Part shown: one piece after another, positions 1 to 7,510 of the stretch
How positions within the stretch are numbered: the stretch's first letter is position 1
Layout of the letters: each line of letters opens with the position of its first letter
DNA from: an uncultured Clostridia bacterium
Lineage (GTDB): Bacteria > Bacillota > Clostridia > Oscillospirales > CAG-272
Length of the DNA: 31,615 nucleotides
Assembly: GCA_947652805.1 (NCBI GenBank)
Contig: CANTEM010000002.1
Coordinates: 1-31,615, forward strand
Reading direction: 5' to 3'
Position numbers and translations under genes: made by a program
The notes under the pieces: generated by a model
Databases searched by the model: none
What the model saw: only the letters and a program-made list of their open reading frames with translations
Told to the model about the DNA's origin: nothing

Positions 1-55
1 ATCCCTCCGTCACAGCAAAGCTGTGACACCTCCCTTTACACAAGGGAGGCTTAGT
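1..55. repeat. Right half of dispersed palindromic repeat (copy 1, truncated by window edge)
   Basis: The window opens inside a copy of the repeat family seen again near 4251, 21811, 26662, 29631 and 31211. The last seven bases of the core (ATCCCTC) are followed by a variable hairpin, GTCACAGC-aaa-GCTGTGAC, and then the constant hairpin CCTCCC-TTTACACAA-GGGAGG. The left half lies outside the window. Confidence 0.75.
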
Positions 56-147
56 CTGATGTGGTGCGGCATGATTCCCCTTTACTGGGGGAGCCTTTTT
101 GCCAAATCCTAATTTCCCCTATATTTCATGAAAGGAATACCCCCACT

Positions 148-852
148 ATGAAAACAAGCGAAGACGTGATCCGCCCGGGTATGTTCGGCAATTTTGGTCC
201 CAGCGCCGACACCCGACGGATCGAATTCGATATCAAAAACTCCGCCGCCGTTTGCAGTGAAACTCCTGTAGATATGGTATTGGCAGGGGACTCTATTATC
301 CATTTCTGGGATGAAAGCATCTATTTCAAAGACAGAGGCGTGGTGCTGAATCGGGGCATCGGCGGGGATCAGGCCCAGGTACTGGAACGCCGTTTGGAAG
401 CAGACGTGATCCAGCTGCATCCCCGGGTGTGCGTTCTGATGATCGGTATCAACAACACATGGGCGATTCTGGACGGACCGAACTGCACCGACGGATTTTA
501 TGACGAACAACTGATCTGCGGCTGGGTGCTGCACTTGAAAATGTGCTACCAGCGGATGCTCCGCGCCCTCAAAAAAGCAGGGATCGCGTGCGTGTTGTGC
601 TCCCTGCTTCCTATGAACGATCCCGTGCCTACATATCTTGCCCGCAGCAGAGCGGCTGCCCGCGCCAACCAAATGCTGCGCCGTCTTGCGGCAGAAGAAA
701 GCTGCGCCTTCGCCGATTTCTATGATGCCCTTACAGGAGCGGACGGAGAAACCCTGAACTCCAGTCTCTCCTGGGATGGACTGCATCCCCACCATGCAGG
801 ATATTCCATCATGACGGATATCCTGAATCCGATTCTGGACACACTGTTATGA
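148..852 (+). CDS. SGNH/GDSL-family hydrolase (lipase/esterase-like)
   Basis: This 234-residue protein is probably a serine esterase or acyl-hydrolase of the SGNH superfamily; the substrate cannot be told. The blocks are visible in order: GDSI with candidate nucleophile S49, a conserved glycine in the NRGIGGDQ stretch (block II), GINN in the block III position (family form GxND), and DGLHP near the C-terminus supplying D210 and H213. The ATG at 148 is preferred because AAAGGA lies 11 bases upstream; a longer reading from GTG at 61 would be translated out of the flanking repeat. No signal peptide is seen, so it is probably cytoplasmic. Its TGA overlaps the mnmA start (ATGA), which implies translational coupling. 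The fold assignment is firm; the role is unknown. Confidence 0.85.
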   Translation: MKTSEDVIRPGMFGNFGPSADTRRIEFDIKNSAAVCSETPVDMVLAGDSIIHFWDESIYFKDRGVVLNRGIGGDQAQVLERRLEADVIQLHPRVCVLMIGINNTWAILDGPNCTDGFYDEQLICGWVLHLKMCYQRMLRALKKAGIACVLCSLLPMNDPVPTYLARSRAAARANQMLRRLAAEESCAFADFYDALTGADGETLNSSLSWDGLHPHHAGYSIMTDILNPILDTLL

Positions 853-1880
853 AGGTACTGATTGCAATGAGCGGTGGGGTAGACTCCTCTGCCGCAGCGC
901 TGCTTCTGCGCAAAGAAGGATATACCTGTGCCGGCGCTATGATGCGGCTGTATGCCCCGGCAGGGATTCAGACTGGTGAGCAAGACGCCGCCAATGCTGC
1001 GGCTGCCCTTGAAATGCCCTTTTTCGTTTACGACATGCAGGAAGACTTTCAAAAATGGGTCATCCAGGATTTTATAAACGTATACAAAGCCGGCGGCACG
1101 CCCAATCCCTGCATCACCTGCAACCGCACCATGAAATTCGGTGCATTCCTGGATCAGGCGCGGCAGGCTGGATATGAAAAAATCGCCACAGGACACTATG
1201 CAAAAATCGCATATGAGAACGGTCGGTATGTATTATATCAAGCGGATGATCCTGCAAAGGATCAGAGCTATGTCCTTTGGTCCCTCACCCAGGATCAATT
1301 GTCTGCACTGCTGCTCCCTCTGGGAACGCGAAGCAAGGAGGAAGCCCGGGAGGCTGCGAGAGAAGGCGCGCTGGGTACAGCGGATAAAAAGGAAAGTCAG
1401 GACATTTGTTTTGTACCCGACGGGGATTATGCCGGGTTTATTGAACGCACCCTGGGCAGAACCTTCCCGGAAGGGGATTTTGTAGATGAAGCCGGCAACG
1501 TGCTCGGCAGGCACAAAGGCATCATTCGATATACTGTAGGACAGCGCCGGGGGCTGGGTCTGTCCCTGCGGGAACCCCTGTATGTGATCCGAAAGGACGC
1601 GGCAAAAAATCAGATCGTTTTGGGGACCTCCGACCGGCTGTTTTCACGGGAGCTGACCGCAGTCCGGGCAAACTGGATTGCCTGCGCGCACCCGGCACAA
1701 GGGCTTCGGGTGCAGGCGCGGATCCGGTATAATCAAAAAGCATTCCCTGCCACAGTGACCCAGGCGCAGGGCGATACCTTCCGTCTGGAATTTGACGAAC
1801 CCCAGCGGGCAGTATCTCCGGGACAGTCCGCTGTACTGTATGACGGCACCCGTGTTGTAGGTGGCGGTATCATCGTATGA
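849..1880 (+). CDS. mnmA: tRNA-specific 2-thiouridylase MnmA
   Basis: MnmA activates U34 of tRNA-Lys, -Glu and -Gln with ATP and transfers persulfide sulfur to make the 2-thiouridine of the wobble base; it acts in the cytoplasm. The 343-residue protein shows the N-terminal PP-loop SGGVDSS (residues 8-14), the NPCITCNR motif with catalytic C88, ATGHYA, KDQSYVLW, and SQDICFVP with the second catalytic cysteine C187. GQRRGLGL then leads into the beta-barrel C-terminal domain. Length is slightly below the usual 360 or so, with a compact region after the PP-loop. The start overlaps the stop of the SGNH hydrolase by 4 bp, so the two are probably one transcript. No convincing terminator hairpin follows. 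Confidence 0.95.
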   Translation: MKVLIAMSGGVDSSAAALLLRKEGYTCAGAMMRLYAPAGIQTGEQDAANAAAALEMPFFVYDMQEDFQKWVIQDFINVYKAGGTPNPCITCNRTMKFGAFLDQARQAGYEKIATGHYAKIAYENGRYVLYQADDPAKDQSYVLWSLTQDQLSALLLPLGTRSKEEAREAAREGALGTADKKESQDICFVPDGDYAGFIERTLGRTFPEGDFVDEAGNVLGRHKGIIRYTVGQRRGLGLSLREPLYVIRKDAAKNQIVLGTSDRLFSRELTAVRANWIACAHPAQGLRVQARIRYNQKAFPATVTQAQGDTFRLEFDEPQRAVSPGQSAVLYDGTRVVGGGIIV

Positions 1881-2003
1881 TCCGCCCCTGCTCTCTTTCT
1901 ATAAACATCTACAAACCGCGCTTCTTGTCACAAAGTCTCCGTTGTATAAAATGTAAAACCTCTGTTTTTTCTTTCTTTTTTCGTCCAAAAACCTTTACAG
2001 AAT

Positions 2004-2033
2004 TTGACACGGGCTGTATAATAATGATATAAA
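2004..2033 (+). promoter_or_regulatory. Sigma-70-type promoter for glnN
   Basis: TTGACA (2004-2009) and TATAAA (2028-2033) are separated by 18 bases, in a T-rich stretch about 50 bases ahead of the glnN start. This suggests glnN is transcribed independently of mnmA. Confidence 0.7.
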
Positions 2034-2038
2034 AAACT

Positions 2039-2054
2039 GCGGAGCCCGCTCCGC
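2039..2054 (+). other. Short GC-rich hairpin in the glnN leader
   Basis: GCGGAG-cccg-CTCCGC forms a perfect 6-bp stem just downstream of the -10 box, at or near the expected transcript 5' end. It is not followed directly by a ribosome site or a clean T-run. It may be a 5' stabilising hairpin or an operator; this is inference. Confidence 0.4.
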
Positions 2055-2082
2055 TTGTTCTATTTTTTACGGGGGTGCATAT

Positions 2083-4167
2083 ATGGCAACAGTACCGGAA
2101 ATGTTCGGCTGTCATGTTTTCAATGAAAAGGTGATGCAGGAACGTCTGCCCAAAGATACGTATAAACTGATGAAAAAATCCTTCCAGGACGGCAAGCGTA
2201 TGAGCCTGGAGGTAGCCACCGTTGTTGCAAACGCAATGAAGGACTGGGCTATCGAAAACGGCGCGACCCACTACACCCACTGGTTCCAGCCCATGACCGG
2301 AATCACTGCGGAAAAGCACGACAGCTTTATTTCTCCCACAGATAACGGCAACGTCATCATGGAGTTTTCCGGAAAAGAGCTGGTGCGCGGGGAGCCGGAC
2401 GCATCCTCCTTCCCCTCCGGCGGACTGCGCGCAACCTTTGAAGCCAGAGGCTATACCGCATGGGACCCCACTTCCTACGCCTTTATTAAAGAAGGCAGCC
2501 TGTGCATTCCCACAGCATTCTGCTCCTACGGGGGAGAAGCGCTGGACCAGAAAACCCCTCTGCTCCGTTCTATGGAGGCCCTTTCCAAGCAGGCCCTGCG
2601 TGTTTTGAAGCTGTTCGGAAACGAAAATGTGACCGGGGTAAAAACCACTGTAGGACCGGAGCAGGAATACTTCCTTATTTCCCGGGAAATGTATGAAGCC
2701 CGCAAGGATCTTATTTTTACGGGACGCACCCTGTTCGGCTGTAAGCCTCCTAAGGGACAGGAAATGGACGACCATTATTTCGGAACCCTGAAACCTGCCG
2801 TTGCAGATTATATGGCAGATCTGGACGAAACCCTGTGGAAATTAGGCGTGCTTGCAAAAACCAAGCATAATGAGGTGGCTCCCGCTCAGCACGAATTGGC
2901 GCCGATCTTCACCACCAGCAATATTGCCGTTGACCATAATCAGCTCACTATGGAAATGATGAAGAAGGTAGCCGACCGGCACGGCATGGTTTGTCTGCTC
3001 CATGAAAAGCCCTTTGAAGGAGTAAACGGAAGCGGCAAGCATAACAACTGGTCTATGATCACCAATACCGGCTCCAATCTGCTGGAGCCCGGACAAACCC
3101 CCTATGAAAACGCCCAGTTTCTTCTGTTCCTGTGCGCTGTGATCAAAGCGGTAGACGAATATCAGGACATGCTCCGTATTTCTGTAGCAAGCGCGGCAAA
3201 CGATCACCGGCTTGGCGCAAATGAAGCGCCTCCCGCAGTCATGTCTATTTTCGTAGGCGATGAGCTTATGGAAATTCTGGAAGCCATTGAAGCGGGAACG
3301 CCATATGATTCCAAAGAAACGGTACAAATGAAAATCGGCGTGCACGTACTGCCGAAGTTCCCCAAGGACAATACGGACCGGAACCGGACGTCTCCTTTCG
3401 CTTTTACCGGAAACCGTTTTGAATTTCGTATGGCAGGCTCCTCCCAGTCTATTGCATCCCCGAATACCATTTTAAATACTGCTGTTGCGGAAGAATTGCG
3501 GCTGATTGCAGACGAGCTGGAACCGGCGGAGGATTTCACCAGCGCGCTGCACAGTCTCATTCAAAAAATTATCAAAAATCATAAACGGATTCTGTTTAAC
3601 GGAAACGGATATGACGACTGCTGGCTGGAGGAAGCCCAGCGGCGGGGTCTGTCCAATCTGAAAACCACACCGGAAGCCCTTGCACACCTGCTGGATGAAA
3701 AAAATGTGGCGCTGTTTACCGGACACAAGGTGTTCTCAGAGCTGGAAATGAAATCCCGGTTTGAAATCAATCTGGAAAACTACTGCAAGACGCTGAATAT
3801 TGAAGCCCTCACCATGATCGAAATGGCGCGGCACGATATTTTCCCTGCGGTCAGCGCATATGCGTCCCAGCTTGCTGCAAACGCTGCATCCAAAAGTGCG
3901 TTTGCATCCTGCACCGCGGAGAAAAAGCTTCTGGAAAAGATTTGTACGCTGACAGATTCCTTCTATGCCAATCTGGAAAATCTGGAAGCAGCCCTTGCAG
4001 GGACGGAACAGTTCTCTGATTCCAAGCAGCTTGCTTTCTATTATAAAGACACCGTGCTTGCAGCAATGGATGCGCTGCGTGCTGACGCAGACGCCCTGGA
4101 GCAGCTTACAGCGGCAGATTTCTGGCCCTACCCCAGCTACGGCGATATGCTGTTTTCTATTAAATAA
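2083..4167 (+). CDS. glnN: Glutamine synthetase type III
   Basis: This enzyme makes glutamine from glutamate, ammonia and ATP in the cytoplasm, the main ammonia-assimilation step. At 694 residues it fits the GSIII family (about 700) and not GSI (about 450) or GSII (about 350). Family-typical stretches include [10 protein letters not shown] at the N-terminus, [33 protein letters not shown] and [16 protein letters not shown] long helical C-terminal region follows the catalytic core. GGGGGTG lies 6 bases before the ATG at 2083. The gene stands alone with its own promoter and terminator. No PII or GlnR-type partner is visible nearby. Confidence 0.96.
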   Translation: MATVPEMFGCHVFNEKVMQERLPKDTYKLMKKSFQDGKRMSLEVATVVANAMKDWAIENGATHYTHWFQPMTGITAEKHDSFISPTDNGNVIMEFSGKELVRGEPDASSFPSGGLRATFEARGYTAWDPTSYAFIKEGSLCIPTAFCSYGGEALDQKTPLLRSMEALSKQALRVLKLFGNENVTGVKTTVGPEQEYFLISREMYEARKDLIFTGRTLFGCKPPKGQEMDDHYFGTLKPAVADYMADLDETLWKLGVLAKTKHNEVAPAQHELAPIFTTSNIAVDHNQLTMEMMKKVADRHGMVCLLHEKPFEGVNGSGKHNNWSMITNTGSNLLEPGQTPYENAQFLLFLCAVIKAVDEYQDMLRISVASAANDHRLGANEAPPAVMSIFVGDELMEILEAIEAGTPYDSKETVQMKIGVHVLPKFPKDNTDRNRTSPFAFTGNRFEFRMAGSSQSIASPNTILNTAVAEELRLIADELEPAEDFTSALHSLIQKIIKNHKRILFNGNGYDDCWLEEAQRRGLSNLKTTPEALAHLLDEKNVALFTGHKVFSELEMKSRFEINLENYCKTLNIEALTMIEMARHDIFPAVSAYASQLAANAASKSAFASCTAEKKLLEKICTLTDSFYANLENLEAALAGTEQFSDSKQLAFYYKDTVLAAMDALRADADALEQLTAADFWPYPSYGDMLFSIK

Positions 4168-4170
4168 TGT

Positions 4171-4202
4171 AAACTCCCCCTTCAATGCAAGGGGGAGTTT
4201 TT
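4171..4202 (+). terminator. Intrinsic terminator of glnN
   Basis: AACTCCCCCT and AGGGGGAGTT pair across a short loop and are followed by a T-run, starting 4 bases after the glnN stop. Confidence 0.9.
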
Positions 4203-4250
4203 ACCTATTCGTATAATAGGAAGGCTTTTTTTGAGCTGCCAATGCAGCTT

Positions 4251-4522
4251 AAGGCTCCCTTGTTCTGGAGCTGCACAGTGGATCCTGGGGAGCTGGCTCC
4301 GCAAAGCACACCACATCAAGCCCCCCTTGTGCAAAGGGGGTGCCGATGCAATCGGCGGGGGGATTGTTATACGATCATTTTGGATAATTTACAAATCGGA
4401 AGTATGTGCAGACAATCCCTCCGAGTTTTGCTACGCAAAACCCACCTCCCTTTGCACAAGGGAGGCTTAGGTTGGTTAGAAAACGATTCGCCCCGCGAAC
4501 TCCGCACAAGGGAGCCTTTTTT
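4251..4522. repeat. Dispersed palindromic repeat (copy 2, full length with 3' tail)
   Basis: This fills most of the 500-base gap between glnN and the response regulator. The conserved core is 4358-4421 (64 bp), bounded by GGGGGATTGT and ACAATCCCTC and containing TTATACGATCATTTT and ACAAATCGG. The left flank has the variable stem GCCGAT-gca-ATCGGC; the right flank has GTTTTG-ctacg-CAAAAC, then CCTCCC-tttgcacaa-GGGAGG and a tail ending in AAGGGAGCC plus T6. There is no coding capacity for a transposase. Confidence 0.8.
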
Positions 4523-4626
4523 GTTTGTGCTATACGACAGTTCCCTATAGAGCCTTTTGATTTTTTCATCCCCCACCACAAAACTTTTTGTAGATGTCTC
4601 CGGGATTTTGTGTTAAAATAAAATAT

Positions 4627-4665
4627 CTTAAATAATTCTTAATACTTTCACAGATTGTTTCTTAA
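4627..4665 (+). promoter_or_regulatory. CTTAA direct repeats upstream of the response regulator
   Basis: CTTAA occurs at 4627, 4638 and 4661, spaced 11 and 23 bases, in an AT-rich block ahead of the 4703 start. OmpR/PhoB/VanR-type regulators usually bind direct repeats about 11 bp apart, so this could be an autoregulatory site. That is inference, since AT-rich DNA produces such repeats easily. Confidence 0.35.
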
Positions 4666-4702
4666 AAAGAGATTTGGTATCATACATACAGGAGGTACGG
4701 AT

Positions 4703-5404
4703 ATGTACAACATTCTGATTTGTGACGATGAGAAGGACATTGTTTCCGCTTTGAAAATCTATCTCACTCCGGAGGGGTATACCCTGTACGAAGCCTACGA
4801 CGGCGCACAGGCACTAAAGATTCTGCGGGAGAGGGAAATCCACCTTGTGTTGATGGATATTATGATGCCCGTGCTGGACGGCATCGCCGCCACAGCGAAG
4901 ATTCGTGAGGAAAGCAATGTGCCTGTGATTCTGCTCACCGCGAAAAGTGAGGACACCGATAAAGTTCTGGGACTGAACATCGGCGCGGACGACTACATCA
5001 CCAAACCCTTTAACCCGGTGGAAGTGCTGGCGCGGGTACGCTCCCATCTGCGCCGATATATGCAGCTCGGCGGTGGCGGGGCAGTGAAAAAAGATGTTTG
5101 CACCGTTGGCACCGTCACACTGGATGACAGAGAAAAGCGCGTCACTGTAGACGGGGAAGAGGTCAGCCTCACCCCTACGGAATTTGAAATTCTCCGCCTT
5201 TTCATGGAAGCGCCCGGAAAGGTTTTCTCTCCCCGTGACATCTATCAAAAGGTGTGGAACGACGCTCCTATGGGAGCGGAAGGCACCGTTGCCGTACACA
5301 TCCGCCATCTGCGGGAGAAAATAGAAATCAATCCTGCCGATCCCCGCTATCTGAAAGTGGTATGGGGGCAGGGCTATAAAATGGAGGGCGCTCCTCATAA
5401 TTAA
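4703..5404 (+). CDS. OmpR/VanR-type response regulator
   Basis: A DNA-binding response regulator of 233 residues. The receiver domain (about 1-115) has the acidic pair D8/D9, phospho-acceptor D52 in LMDIMMP, the conserved threonine in LLTAKSED and lysine in TKPFNP. A winged-helix effector domain follows (about 135-230), with LTPTEFEILRLF and the terminal GQGYKM strand. The start was chosen at 4703 because GGAGG (4691-4695) sits 7 bases upstream; an in-frame upstream start at 4655 has no such site. The kinase gene follows after 25 bases, so the pair forms an operon. The target genes are not apparent. Family assignment is secure; the stimulus is unknown. Confidence 0.92.
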   Translation: MYNILICDDEKDIVSALKIYLTPEGYTLYEAYDGAQALKILREREIHLVLMDIMMPVLDGIAATAKIREESNVPVILLTAKSEDTDKVLGLNIGADDYITKPFNPVEVLARVRSHLRRYMQLGGGGAVKKDVCTVGTVTLDDREKRVTVDGEEVSLTPTEFEILRLFMEAPGKVFSPRDIYQKVWNDAPMGAEGTVAVHIRHLREKIEINPADPRYLKVVWGQGYKMEGAPHN

Positions 5405-5429
5405 AAAAGCCCTCCGGGAAGGAAAGCTT

Positions 5430-7508
5430 ATGTATAAAATCCGTTATAGTATCGGGCTGAAAATTTTGGCTGTTTTTCTTTTCGCCGTCAGTCTGGCATT
5501 TACAGTCTCGTCTGTCACCGGAGTATTTTTTATGGTATCCGAAAACGTGTATTTGGACGGCGGACGCTCCCTGCAAAAAAACATGTGGGAAAGCGCCCTG
5601 CACAGGGAAGCTGCTCGGGCCGCCGATCATGTGTATTCTCACTATAAGGCATCCCTCCGGTCTGATCCCTCCGGCGAGGACGCAGAAGAAATGCTGGAGA
5701 GCTTTGAAAAAACCTACGCTGCTGAGGAAACCAATATGCTCTTTTCCATTGAAGCCGAAGGAGAGACTGTCTTCAGCAATGGCATCGGCAGAGGAACCTA
5801 TGCTGCGGTAGATTTCGACTATTGGGTTTACATGGGCAACACAACGGAAGACTACCAGGACTTTGACACCGAGCAGGAAATGAATGTGTTTTATGAGAGA
5901 AACGCGGGTAAATGGAACGACTGGCACACTGAAATTATATATGAAGAAAAGGACGGCTATTACTCTGACGATCCCATATACCGGCTTCACTACACAATTT
6001 ATGATGAAACACGGGAATCCATACAGGTTTCCGCCAAGGTAGACGATATTCAGGTAATGGATACATTTTATTGGATCAATACCCTGTCCGGCGCCCTCTC
6101 CGGTATGCGGTGGGGACTGATCGTTTTAGGAGCCCTATCCCTGGCGGTATATGTGGCGTCTCTTGTGTTCCTGTTCTGCGGCGCCGGACGCAAATCTACT
6201 GTGGAGGGGATTGTCCTATCCGGACTGAACCGGATCCCCTTTGATCTGTATTTTGCCGTTGTGATCTTCTGCTGGGTTATGTTGGGCATTTTTATCGGCG
6301 AAAGCACATCCGCATTTTCTACTGTAGAATCCATTATCATCATTGGATTTTTAGGTATGGGCATTGCACTGCTGGCGCTGGCGCTCCTTTTGTCTATGGC
6401 AGCCCGCATTAAAGCCGGCACGCTGATCAAAAACACGATCCTGTATCGGATGTACGCATTCACCGCAAAATTCTGGAAGCGGCTGCTGAACAGAATTGTC
6501 TACATCTGCCGGGGACTGCCTCTGGTGTGGAAGGTGGGCGTGGTGTACGCATTCATCAGTTTGGTTGAATTTATCTATGTATGCAGCACTGCAATAGGAT
6601 ATCTGATCCTTGCCTGGTGCGTGGAAAAGCTGATCTTCACCCCCCTGCTCGCCCTGGTACTGATCAATATGAAGCATTTGAAAAAAGGTGCGGAGGAGAT
6701 TGCCGATGGAAACCTGCAATATCAGGTGAAGCTTCCGGATCTAGTAGGCGACTTCCGCCGCCACGGGGAAACCCTCAACCGGATCGGAGACGGCATGCAG
6801 GTAGCGCTGGAACAGAAAATGCAAAGCGAACGGCTGAAAACAGAGCTGATCACCAATGTGTCCCACGATATCAAAACTCCGCTGACCTCTATTATCAATT
6901 ATGTGGATCTTTTGAAAAAGGAGGGCATGGATTCTCCAAATGCAGCCCAGTATCTGGAGGTGTTGGAACGGCAGTCCGCCCGTCTGAAAAAGCTGACGGA
7001 GGATCTGGTGGAAGCATCCAAAGCTTCCGCCGGTGCAATCAATGTGGTAAAAGCGCCCACCAACGTCCAGGTTTTGCTGGAGCAAACCGTAGGCGAATTT
7101 GAAGAACGGTTGTCTGCAAAAGAAATACAGGTGGTTCTTTCCCCCTGTGAAGAACAATGCGTGATCCTGGCAGACGGCAGACTTCTTTGGCGGGTGTTCG
7201 ACAACCTGATGAGCAACATCTGCAAATATGCTCTTCCAGGCACTCGGGTCTATCTGAGCATGGAAAACACGGGCAGCGCTATCCGCATCACCTTTAAAAA
7301 CATCTCTGCCTATCCTCTGAATATTTCCGGGGAAGAACTTATGGAACGCTTTGTCCGGGGAGACCGTTCCCGGAATACGGAAGGCAGCGGACTGGGACTG
7401 TCCATTGCCCGCAGTCTGACGGAGCTACAGGGGGGCGCGCTGGAAATCCAAATTGACGGGGATCTGTTCAAATCGGTCATTACCATCCCCGCCCGGACTC
7501 AGGAATAA
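5430..7508 (+). CDS. Multi-pass sensor histidine kinase
   Basis: A 692-residue membrane kinase, partner of the preceding regulator. One membrane segment (about 11-35) is followed by an extracytoplasmic domain of some 180 residues rich in acidic and aromatic residues, then further hydrophobic segments near 226-250, 270-292, 300-325 and 368-415. A HAMP-like linker (KKGAEEIADGNL) comes next. The catalytic part has the phospho-acceptor H479 in NVSHDIKTPLTS, an N-box (DNLMSNICKYA) and the G-box GSGLGLSIARSL. The extra membrane passes between sensor and HAMP are unusual for VanS-type kinases, which have two. GGAAGGA precedes the ATG. The stop lies 2 bases from the stop of the convergent ECF gene. 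The ligand is unknown. Confidence 0.9.
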   Translation: MYKIRYSIGLKILAVFLFAVSLAFTVSSVTGVFFMVSENVYLDGGRSLQKNMWESALHREAARAADHVYSHYKASLRSDPSGEDAEEMLESFEKTYAAEETNMLFSIEAEGETVFSNGIGRGTYAAVDFDYWVYMGNTTEDYQDFDTEQEMNVFYERNAGKWNDWHTEIIYEEKDGYYSDDPIYRLHYTIYDETRESIQVSAKVDDIQVMDTFYWINTLSGALSGMRWGLIVLGALSLAVYVASLVFLFCGAGRKSTVEGIVLSGLNRIPFDLYFAVVIFCWVMLGIFIGESTSAFSTVESIIIIGFLGMGIALLALALLLSMAARIKAGTLIKNTILYRMYAFTAKFWKRLLNRIVYICRGLPLVWKVGVVYAFISLVEFIYVCSTAIGYLILAWCVEKLIFTPLLALVLINMKHLKKGAEEIADGNLQYQVKLPDLVGDFRRHGETLNRIGDGMQVALEQKMQSERLKTELITNVSHDIKTPLTSIINYVDLLKKEGMDSPNAAQYLEVLERQSARLKKLTEDLVEASKASAGAINVVKAPTNVQVLLEQTVGEFEERLSAKEIQVVLSPCEEQCVILADGRLLWRVFDNLMSNICKYALPGTRVYLSMENTGSAIRITFKNISAYPLNISGEELMERFVRGDRSRNTEGSGLGLSIARSLTELQGGALEIQIDGDLFKSVITIPARTQE

Positions 7509-7510
7509 CC

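Noticed and set aside
61..147. In-frame N-terminal extension of the SGNH hydrolase from GTG at 61
   Set aside because: It has no ribosome site, would translate repeat-flanking sequence, and the ATG at 148 aligns better with the family start.
1881..2003. Terminator or small gene between mnmA and glnN
   Set aside because: No hairpin with T-run and no open frame with a ribosome site; the stretch is only T-rich promoter-proximal DNA.
4251..4522. Repeat arrays as a CRISPR locus
   Set aside because: The repeats are dispersed, palindromic and of unequal spacing, with no regular spacers or cas genes.
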